Assembly: GCA_002709395.1 (NCBI GenBank)
Contig: PAQU01000052.1
Location: 1-61,613, forward strand
DNA from: Roseibacillus sp.
GTDB lineage: Bacteria > Verrucomicrobiota > Verrucomicrobiia > Verrucomicrobiales > Akkermansiaceae
DNA: 61,613 bases
Reading direction: 5' to 3'
Position 1 is the first letter of the stretch. The number at the start of each line of letters is the position of its first letter. Position numbers and translations under genes: made by a program. This document shows, in pieces, positions 56,601 through 61,613 of this stretch. The notes under the pieces are model-generated. The model did not search any database, had not been told where the DNA came from, and worked only from the letters and a program-made list of their open reading frames with translations.

Positions 56601-57216
56601 GCTCACTTTCCGACTGGTAGAGAACCGACCCGTCCTCAGCACCCCTCTCTCGACCTCGGCCGCCGACCTGCGCTGGGAGGTTCATGATGTCGACCGGGAC
56701 AACCAGTGGCGTAACGTGAGCGGCTCCTTCTCCCGGGAACTCTCCGGTGACGCCCTCACCCTCATCGGCCCACCCCGCGGGGAGAAGGACCGCACCAGGC
56801 TCTACCGTCTCGTCTTTACCGTGGACCAGGGATCCCTGCTGGACCGGGGAATTGAGAGGTTTACCTCTTCCGGGCGCTACGGCCTCAGGGGCTCCTCCAC
56901 ATGGCGCACGGATCCCGCCACCGGCAATCTCACCAGCACCGCGGGAACTCCCGGTTCCACGAGCCGGCTCATTGTTGAGATTACCGAGCCCACCCTGCTG
57001 GAATTTGACATGTCCGTGCAGGAGGGTGGCGAGGCCGACTCCCTCGTCTTCTCCATCAACGGCGAGAGGATGGCGGAAACCTCAGGAGATCCGGTTCAGT
57101 TCCGCCGCCAGGTCGATCCGGACCGGCCCATGCTCCTGATGTGGGAATTCAAGGGCCACAGGGGACGGGCCGTTATCGCCAGCCCTGCCTCCGCGGATAA
57201 CGCCGGCCAGGAATAA
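53650..57216 (+). CDS. Secreted LamG / RTX / Calx-beta-like multidomain protein
   Basis: 1188 aa from the ATG that opens a signal peptide (MKLIFLPAPVMLLLVLLTLQ); upstream in-frame codons overlap the giant gene and lack protein character. Domains: an N-terminal beta region (~25-150); a thrombospondin-3/EF-hand-like Ca-binding stretch (~156-210, DRDEDGLPDWWERLNSLDPD); a LamG-like jelly roll (~319-537, ASLWLDAASLPAGETVSSWA ... VHDYLQSKW); a short RTX block (~561-627, GGHGDDELGGGG, SGGPGDDILRG) continuing as GADTFVFGG...DVIDLSALF, as in serralysin C-termini; Calx-beta-like domains (~698-927); and a C-terminal beta-sandwich. RTX nonapeptides bind Ca and usually mark type I secretion substrates, yet this protein has an N-terminal Sec signal. 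It follows the giant gene by 43 bp. Calcium-dependent surface folding is inferred. Confidence 0.87.
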   Translation: MKLIFLPAPVMLLLVLLTLQVMGQGFTDGHVSFYGQVRQTGGAGTNLLQSGNLSITFASKSNEANRVTLETPLRPIGLGITKPYSYRLKVPLAYLPASRRLDDYLAVGRSTTNFEIEGITIDGQPATLPDGSTEFYPLSFTNRGDSYRLDLVIAGDSTDRDEDGLPDWWERLNSLDPDLADGDADSDGDGWSNRAEFLRGTDPQESNRDPELATAELLVPELGEAGCLLQFHDSNSSPAEISLTLDFALLDGFLVRLDGALLAENTVTLTASALQSGRLTIEHRDPSIRSASLPLSWNDGGEPKSGAVRLLATSPSSTDGNDASLWLDAASLPAGETVSSWADRSGNERNAMQPLEENQPSVAPFGKHRSVEFSNPSSHLFFQDEAIPPGNHTILAVWSSPGSRKDSQVLLSSNRGFLRLEPSAEAVSYPNAPLYQADGLAVRGYESSPGEIATSIFRREDSTVQNIFGLSYNGEEIEAEALDPVLPTLGARRLALPVEDPIAHGFVGSLHELLIFPTALPEQKLRDVHDYLQSKWSDHVIWDFSTSLRPVRLAAAANGRNIIRGGHGDDELGGGGQETILSGGPGDDILRGTSGADTFVFGGIDTGNDLIVGFDPENDVIDLSALFWGESGDARQFLTSRFDTRFDTPIPTLDTILILQRPDGSTQEIALQDTVFGARQVIELIVEGRIRMGGLSIPTEVTLALAPGSQDDTVLRESPEDSFSVEVTRTGDGTAGALEVPLGLFQDALGEDVILEGDVSRNGQRAVVNFDRGETSKLITFRPLPDLETEGPERWETAILPHFRYDVTGDPAARSVSDDPLVHLVVTEPNALTSGQSARVRVIRDGAPTQALTVNLELDGTALEGTHINSIPRTITIPAGQPAAELAITTVDGWDGAMTRMALLRLVPSERYLVGNPHEATVYAAQATPDPDASGFDRWLTAATGGEISSLLDLLQGDRSDQLSNLLGAYAAGQSADDTLTAPGLTFRLVENRPVLSTPLSTSAADLRWEVHDVDRDNQWRNVSGSFSRELSGDALTLIGPPRGEKDRTRLYRLVFTVDQGSLLDRGIERFTSSGRYGLRGSSTWRTDPATGNLTSTAGTPGSTSRLIVEITEPTLLEFDMSVQEGGEADSLVFSINGERMAETSGDPVQFRRQVDPDRPMLLMWEFKGHRGRAVIASPASADNAGQE

Positions 57217-57233
57217 TCATTCACCACAGGATC

Positions 57234-58172
57234 ATGACCGTTGCGGAAGCAGCTACCGGGATTCGTTGCGCTCCCGTCATTCTCTGCCTCCTGGTCACGC
57301 TGAGTTCCTGCAGGGACCCCGGAAGCGCTACTGAATCCTCAACTCCACCCCCAGAGCAGCGGGCAGATGAACTCTTCCGGGTCGGGTCGATCGTGATCCA
57401 TGAAACCGATCTCACCCACCACCTCAAGGAACACCACGGGGGACGCGCCGACGAAAAAACCCGCCAGAAGGCCCTCAATGATCTTGTCCGGCGGGCCCAG
57501 TTCGCCCACGAGGCCATTGAAGCCGGACTCGCTGATGACCCGGTGGTGAACGCCGAGATCAACCGCCTCCTTGAGTCCCGACTGCGCGAGAGCAGACTCA
57601 ACCCCCTCCTCAAGGAACCCCCGGAGGTCACCGAGGCGCGCCTCCGCGAGCTTTACCAAGCCCAGATCAAACGCTTCCAGTCAGCCGAGACCCGGCAGGT
57701 TGCCGTCCTCTGGCTCGACAGTGGCCCCGATCCGGACAAGGCCCGTCGCTACAAGGAACGCCTTGCCGGGGCTCGGAAATTCGCCCTCGAGAACAGGGAT
57801 ATCGCGGACCATCCTGAAAAAGGGTTCTCGATGCTGGGAGCCGACTACTCAGAGCACTCCGCCAGCCGCTTCCGGGGGGGACTGGTCGGATGGATGGGCC
57901 GCGAGGGCAATCTCGATTCATGGAGCAAGGCCGTGGCCTCCATCGCCTTCTCTCTCGAGGAAAAGGGCGAGATTTCCGAGGTAACGATCCACAGGGAGGG
58001 AGTCTTCCTCGTCCGTCTGGTCGACCGGAAACCCGGGGTGACCCGTTCCTTTGAATCCGTCGCTGCGAGCTTGAAAAGAGCAGAGCAATCCCGCCTCCGG
58101 GAGAACATCAGGCAGAAGTTCGAAGAGGAAATCCTGTCCCGGCAGGGAGTCGAGTGGACAACCGGGCAGTGA
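57234..58172 (+). CDS. Lipoprotein parvulin-type peptidyl-prolyl isomerase
   Basis: A 312-aa protein starting 17 bp after the previous stop, with an AGGA just upstream. A lipobox (LSSC, Cys26) ends a type II signal peptide. The N-terminal helical region (~45-150, SurA-N-like: ALNDLVRRAQFAHEAIEAGL, VTEARLRELYQAQIKRFQSA) leads to a PpiC rotamase domain (~155-255) with YSEHSASRFRGGLVGWMGR, AVASIAFSLEEKGEISEVTI and GVFLVRLVDRK. The helical C-terminus follows. SurA and PrsA relatives chaperone exported and outer-membrane proteins. As the last gene of the 33-kb operon, it is a plausible dedicated folding factor for the giant proteins. It ends 15 bp from a convergent gene, closing the operon. Confidence 0.92.
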   Translation: MTVAEAATGIRCAPVILCLLVTLSSCRDPGSATESSTPPPEQRADELFRVGSIVIHETDLTHHLKEHHGGRADEKTRQKALNDLVRRAQFAHEAIEAGLADDPVVNAEINRLLESRLRESRLNPLLKEPPEVTEARLRELYQAQIKRFQSAETRQVAVLWLDSGPDPDKARRYKERLAGARKFALENRDIADHPEKGFSMLGADYSEHSASRFRGGLVGWMGREGNLDSWSKAVASIAFSLEEKGEISEVTIHREGVFLVRLVDRKPGVTRSFESVAASLKRAEQSRLRENIRQKFEEEILSRQGVEWTTGQ

Positions 58173-58187
58173 CCGGCACAGCCCCGA

Positions 58188-58643
58188 CTACCGGGCAGGC
58201 TTGGGATCATCGATGCGGATCCCGTTAGGCATGAAGGGCACGAAGCTGGCTCCTTTCCTCGATACCACATGGACGGTCACGACCTGGCCCTTTTCGGGAA
58301 CCGGGGAGTGCCCCTGCGGCCCCGGCAGCGGAGGAATCCGCGTGGCCGGCTGCCAAGCGGTGACAATTACCTTCTCACCAGGCGTCACTCCCTTGCCCTT
58401 CGAAACCTTCATAACTTGAAGCCTGATGGCGAAGACCCGGTCACGATGAAGCCCGAAAGCTCCCTCAAACTGAGACTTTTCGGTCCTCGATTTTACCTCC
58501 AGGACTCTTCCCTTGATGATGTGAGTGGACCCCTTCCTGAGATCCTCCGGACTGAGAGGCGCCACCGCCGCCGAACTTGATGCTCCCATTGCCATCAAGC
58601 CGGCAATCGTGGCAGCAGTAATGTGATGGAGCATGGTTCTCAT
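58188..58643 (-). CDS. Small secreted protein of unknown function
   Basis: A 151-aa protein. The start is placed at ATG 58643 (MRTMLHHI); ATG 58634 is nearly as good and a GTG lies three codons upstream. The signal peptide covers ITAATIAGLMAMGASSSAAV. The mature protein is small and beta-rich: STHIIKGRVLEVKSRT, VFAIRLQVMKVSKGKGV, GEKVIVTAWQPATRIPP, PGPQGHSPVPEKGQVVTVHV, ending FVPFMPNGIRI. The pattern 'KG.GV..GE.V....WQP......PPGP.G....P..G..V.V...PNGI' recurs in PVC secreted proteins of unknown role, in my recollection. No catalytic motif is seen. It is convergent with the prolyl-isomerase gene (15 bp) and 69 bp downstream of rmuC on the same strand side. Confidence 0.68.
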   Translation of the reverse strand: MRTMLHHITAATIAGLMAMGASSSAAVAPLSPEDLRKGSTHIIKGRVLEVKSRTEKSQFEGAFGLHRDRVFAIRLQVMKVSKGKGVTPGEKVIVTAWQPATRIPPLPGPQGHSPVPEKGQVVTVHVVSRKGASFVPFMPNGIRIDDPKPAR

Positions 58644-58712
58644 CTCTAACACCTACCCGCTTTGTATCATTTCCCCGGCCTCACACAAGATTAATGCTAG
58701 TAAAGCAGCATT

Positions 58713-60020
58713 TTATGATGCCCCCTCCTCGCCCTCCACCGGATCGAGCTCGTCCAGTCCGAGCAGTTCAGTCGCCTTAGCGTCCGGGAGGCTCTCCACC
58801 GACCGTAGTTTCCGCTCCATGGCCCGGGTTCTCGTGCCGGTCTGTTCGATCGACCGACTGGCGGTGTCGAGCTGACGCTTAACCTTGTCCAGCACCTCTC
58901 CGAACTTGCCGAACTCCGTCTTTACCGCAGCCAGCACCTGCCAGACTTCACTGGCCTGTTTTTCAATGGCGAGGGTCCGGAACCCCATTCGCAGGCTGTT
59001 CAGCAGCGCGGTCAGGGTGGTGGGTCCGGCAATCAGGATCCGATGATTCTGCTGGATCTCCTCAAGCATCCCGGGCTGCCTGAGGACTTCCGCGTACATT
59101 CCCTCGGTGGCGAGGAAGAGGACCGCGAAGTCCGTGGTCGACGGAGGGTTGATATACTTGGTCTGGATCTCCCTCGCCGAGTTACGCACCGTCCGCAGGA
59201 ACGCATTCAGGGACTTCTCGACAGCTTCAGCATCGGCCTTGTCCGCGGCAGCCTGGAGGCGCTGGTAATCCTCGGTGGGAAACTTGGAGTCAATCGGAAG
59301 CCAGATGCAACTCCCGGGATCCTCTTCCGGACCTGGCAACTTGACCGCGAATTCGACCCGCTCGGTGGTATTCTCCCTGGTCTGGACATTGGAAGCGTAC
59401 TGTTCCGGGGTCAGGGTCTGCCCAAGGATATCCCCCAGCTGGTATTCCGCCCAGGTCCCACGCGCCTTCACGTTGGTGAGCACCCGCTTCAGGTCCCCCA
59501 CCCCGGAGGCCAGGTTCTGCATCTCTCCCAGTCCCTTCTGCACATTCTCCAATCGTTCACTGACCAGCTTGAAGGATTCTCCCAGACGCTTCTCGAGCGT
59601 CTCGTGAAGCTTCTCGTCCACCGTCTTCCGCATCTCCTCAAGCTTCTTCTCATTACCCTCCCGCAACTCCTTGACCCGCTCTTCGAGATTCTCCCGCACC
59701 CGGTCAATGGCCCGCCGGTTGGACTCCGAGAGTTCCTCCAGCTTCTTGGTGAACCCTTCCAACTGTGCGTTCTGGACCTTGCTGTTTTCCGCGAGGCTCT
59801 TGGTCAGTGAATCGTTCCCGTCCTTGAGCCCCCGCCCGAGTTCCTCCCGGAGTTCCCGCGCAGCCTCCTGGGATTCCCCTCGACCCGCCCGCAATTCATC
59901 CCGCAGGACCCGTTCAGCAGAATCCGTGGAACCCTGACGGAGCCGTCCCAGAATCATGACCAGTAGGATCACGGCGACCACCGTGCCAAGCAGGACTGCG
60001 ATCTGCATTACATCGGACAT
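58713..60020 (-). CDS. rmuC: DNA recombination protein RmuC
   Basis: A 435-aa protein. An N-terminal membrane helix (IAVLLGTVVAVILLVMILG) precedes a long coiled coil (about 35-165, Glu/Arg/Leu heptads). The RmuC core follows: NLASGVGDLKRVLTNVKARG, TWAEYQLGDILGQTLTPEQY, then WLPIDSKFPTEDYQRL, a helical block, INPPSTTDFAVLFLATEGMY, AEVLRQPGMLEEIQQNHRIL and IAGPTTLTALLNSLRMGFRT. The conserved DSKFP and GPTTL motifs are intact. RmuC limits inversions at short inverted repeats and is predicted to be a nuclease of the PD-(D/E)XK type; its exact reaction is not established. The gene stands alone, and its start (ATG 60020) has an AGAAG-like ribosome-binding site a few bases upstream. This is the most conventional housekeeping gene in the window. 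Confidence 0.96.
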   Translation of the reverse strand: MSDVMQIAVLLGTVVAVILLVMILGRLRQGSTDSAERVLRDELRAGRGESQEAARELREELGRGLKDGNDSLTKSLAENSKVQNAQLEGFTKKLEELSESNRRAIDRVRENLEERVKELREGNEKKLEEMRKTVDEKLHETLEKRLGESFKLVSERLENVQKGLGEMQNLASGVGDLKRVLTNVKARGTWAEYQLGDILGQTLTPEQYASNVQTRENTTERVEFAVKLPGPEEDPGSCIWLPIDSKFPTEDYQRLQAAADKADAEAVEKSLNAFLRTVRNSAREIQTKYINPPSTTDFAVLFLATEGMYAEVLRQPGMLEEIQQNHRILIAGPTTLTALLNSLRMGFRTLAIEKQASEVWQVLAAVKTEFGKFGEVLDKVKRQLDTASRSIEQTGTRTRAMERKLRSVESLPDAKATELLGLDELDPVEGEEGAS

Positions 60021-60158
60021 TCTTCTATTCAGGATTCCTCCGGACTCATGGGCCGTTTGATATGTAGCCCAGGAAAGGAACTACAACCAGCTCCTTTAAT
60101 ACTATCCATTATCAAGCTGATTCCAGAATTACCCGGGGGGATGCCCTTAAGACTTGCT

Positions 60159-60941
60159 TCAATCCTGAAGAAGCAGCCTCGCCCGCACCCCGGGCCTGAT
60201 CTTCGACTCGTCATTATCAAATTCAAACCGCGCGCGGAAGAGACCGCTACGAGGATCAACCTCCGGATCGATGAAGATCAGTTCGGCCTCGAACAATCCG
60301 GCCTTAGGAAACTCGGGAAAACTCACCCTGTAGACCTCTCCCTTTTTAAGAGTCGCAAGCTGTTTGACAGGCAGGAAGAACATGAGCTTGAGCCGACTCA
60401 CATCTATGATTTCGAACAGGGGGCCGACCCGCTCCACCGCTTCCCCGGGATCCTTGAGCCGATGCACAATCGTTCCCGACACAGGCGCAAGAATCTTCCG
60501 GTCATTCACATCTGCAACAGCCACCTCATGGGCGATGAGAAGCTGATCCAGGTCTGACTTTTTTTCGAGAAGCGTTTCCTTGCTTTCAATCTTCTCTTCG
60601 TGCAGCGCCACGGTCGCCTCGTAGACAAAGCGAGCCTTCGCGATCAACTGCTCCAATCGCTCTACCTCAAGATCCTGTTTACGCGACGCCAACTGAGCAA
60701 GCAACTCACCCTCCTCCACTTTCTGTCCTTCCTCTACCATGACTGCCGCAACGATCTCCTCCACGGGAGAACTCACCGTGGTCCGATGCCATGCCATGGT
60801 AGTCCCCTCAACGTGGGTTTGTCCGACCGCGATTGACAAAGGGCAGGCCAAAAGAGCCGTGGTCACGAACAGGCCGATTATCCGGCTTCCCGTTTTTCGG
60901 CCCTTCAATCGCCGGGTTGATCCATTCTTCGCTGATTGCAT
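60159..60941 (-). CDS. HlyD/RND-type membrane fusion protein
   Basis: A 260-aa protein starting at an ATG with a signal peptide or anchor (RIIGLFVTTALLACPLSIAV); an in-frame TTG further upstream is less likely. The biotinyl-lipoyl-like domain (TTVSSPVEEIVAAVMVEEGQ, KVEEGELLAQL) is split by a coiled-coil hairpin (~90-140, RKQDLEVERLEQLIAKARFV) and closes with RKILAPVSGTIVHRLKDPGE. A beta-barrel domain follows (KLMFFLPVKQLATLKKGEVY ... VDPRSGLFRARFEF). It should bridge an inner-membrane transporter and a TolC-type channel. The gene overlaps the end of the TolC-family gene by 134 bp in another frame, so the two are translationally linked. The inner-membrane pump is not in the window. The short length is at the low end for the family. 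Confidence 0.87.
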   Translation of the reverse strand: MQSAKNGSTRRLKGRKTGSRIIGLFVTTALLACPLSIAVGQTHVEGTTMAWHRTTVSSPVEEIVAAVMVEEGQKVEEGELLAQLASRKQDLEVERLEQLIAKARFVYEATVALHEEKIESKETLLEKKSDLDQLLIAHEVAVADVNDRKILAPVSGTIVHRLKDPGEAVERVGPLFEIIDVSRLKLMFFLPVKQLATLKKGEVYRVSFPEFPKAGLFEAELIFIDPEVDPRSGLFRARFEFDNDESKIRPGVRARLLLQD

Positions 60942-61613
60942 AACGCTCAAATAATTGTCCCGTAGTAAGCCACAGCGCAATAATCGCTTTGCTCAGGAGG
61001 GCATTGCTTGCCACCACATTATCCTTGGCTTCACCAAAAAGCTGCTGCCGCTCAATGACCCGGTAGAGATCACCCTTACCCTGCTCCAGAAGGAGTTCCT
61101 CGGCCTCAAGGTTGCTCTGGGCAAGATCTCTGGTTTTAAGGGAAAGCTCCAGACGCTCTCTTGAATTAAGAACGCTCCGGTAAGCCGTATCGACCTCCAG
61201 CGCGATTGTGTTACGGGCCTTCCGATAGCCAAGCTCCGCCTGCTCCTTCTGCTTGCGAGCAACCTCAACCACCGACCTACTGGCGTCTCCTCCCAGGTCA
61301 TTGATCCGGAACTCCACTCCGATTGAAATCTCTCCTCCCTGCTTCTCGGCAGCTTCTTCCATCGCATTTCTAGAGCTGTCGCTCAGACCATAAAGCCCAG
61401 CGGTACCCACCAGATTCAGGCTTGGCCGGGAGCTATCTCTGGCCCGCAAAATATTGATTTCTGCCGATTTTATCACCGTCCGGTAATAGGCAAGGTCAGC
61501 CCTTTTCTTCATTGCTTGCTCAATCAGGACTTTTCTCGCTGGGAGAGATTTTACCGATCCAAATCCGGATACCGGAATAAGGTTTATATGCCCGTCATCT
61601 GCCGGATCCATCC
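60808..61613 (-). CDS. TolC-family outer membrane efflux protein, C-terminal part (truncated by window edge)
   Basis: About 268 codons are visible; the frame is open to the right edge, so the start lies outside (the ATG at 61611 is internal). The visible part has the TolC/OEP pattern: SAEINILRARDSSRPSLNLV, then the strand ISIGVEFRINDLGGDASRSV, long coiled-coil helices (YRKARNTIALEVDTAYRSVL, LEAEELLLEQGKGDLYRVIE) and the closing SKAIIALWLTTGQLFERYAI. It forms the outer-membrane channel of a tripartite exporter with the membrane fusion protein that follows. The last ~40 codons, beyond the family's usual end, overlap the fusion-protein gene in a different frame and encode a basic, probably unstructured tail. 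Confidence 0.85.
   Translation of the reverse strand, partial: MDPADDGHINLIPVSGFGSVKSLPARKVLIEQAMKKRADLAYYRTVIKSAEINILRARDSSRPSLNLVGTAGLYGLSDSSRNAMEEAAEKQGGEISIGVEFRINDLGGDASRSVVEVARKQKEQAELGYRKARNTIALEVDTAYRSVLNSRERLELSLKTRDLAQSNLEAEELLLEQGKGDLYRVIERQQLFGEAKDNVVASNALLSKAIIALWLTTGQLFERYAISEEWINPAIEGPKNGKPDNRPVRDHGSFGLPFVNRGRTNPR

Noticed and set aside
53650-61613. The RTX protein as a type I secretion client of the membrane-fusion/TolC pair
   Set aside because: The RTX protein has a Sec signal, no ABC transporter is visible, and the exporter genes lie on the other strand beyond rmuC. An efflux role for the pair is as likely.

Overview
The window reads as chromosomal DNA of a Verrucomicrobiota bacterium, or a close relative in the PVC group. 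This is inferred from gene content, not from a marker gene. The pointers are two DUF1501 + DUF1549/DUF1553 'planctomycete-type cytochrome' clusters, secreted sulfatases, a Tat-exported sugar isomerase-like protein, PQQ-propeller proteins, LamG and NHL proteins, and autotransporter-associated beta-strand repeats. Almost every gene carries a Sec, Tat or lipoprotein export signal. I see no rRNA, tRNA, CRISPR array, insertion sequence or phage module.

Region 1 (1-24.7 kb) is a set of small secreted-catabolism units. A minus-strand run encodes a PSCyt1/DUF1549/DUF1553 protein, a DUF1501 protein, a GH33-type sialidase with an apparently intact active site, and a LamG-like protein cut by the left edge. 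Next come a plus-strand pair (HEAT-like protein, PQQ propeller), a minus-strand YHYH-sulfatase fusion, and a minus-strand LRR protein with a VHL-beta-like tail. A second, plus-strand cluster encodes DUF1501, Big2-DUF1549/DUF1553 and a PPC-domain protein. A sugar-isomerase-like protein, an arylsulfatase with an unusual C-S-S-T-R active-site motif, a second PQQ propeller and a DUF6174-like protein follow. The theme is breakdown of sulfated or sialylated glycans and electron transfer in the cell envelope.

Region 2 (25.2-58.2 kb) is the striking part: about 33 kb of co-directional plus-strand genes with gaps of only 13-97 bp. In order they encode a 2530-aa autotransporter, a 321-aa membrane-anchored Pro/Ala-rich protein, a 1725-aa protein with three NHL propellers that look inserted into FN3-like domains, a 663-aa secreted protein of unknown family, a 4169-aa giant protein, an 1188-aa LamG/RTX/Calx-beta-like protein, and a lipoprotein parvulin-type prolyl isomerase. 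The last ~590 residues of the giant protein follow, in order, the landmarks I recall from the C-terminus of Tc-toxin A subunits: a long coiled-coil hairpin, an alpha-helical signature, then a terminal beta-sandwich. My inference is that this operon builds a very large cell-surface or secreted assembly, with the isomerase as its folding factor.

Region 3 (58.2 kb to the end) is minus-strand and more ordinary: a small secreted protein, the DNA-recombination protein RmuC, and a membrane-fusion protein whose start overlaps by 134 bp the end of a TolC-family gene that runs off the right edge.

All family assignments come from reading motifs by eye; no database or alignment was run. Start sites were moved downstream where a signal peptide made an internal start clearly better.
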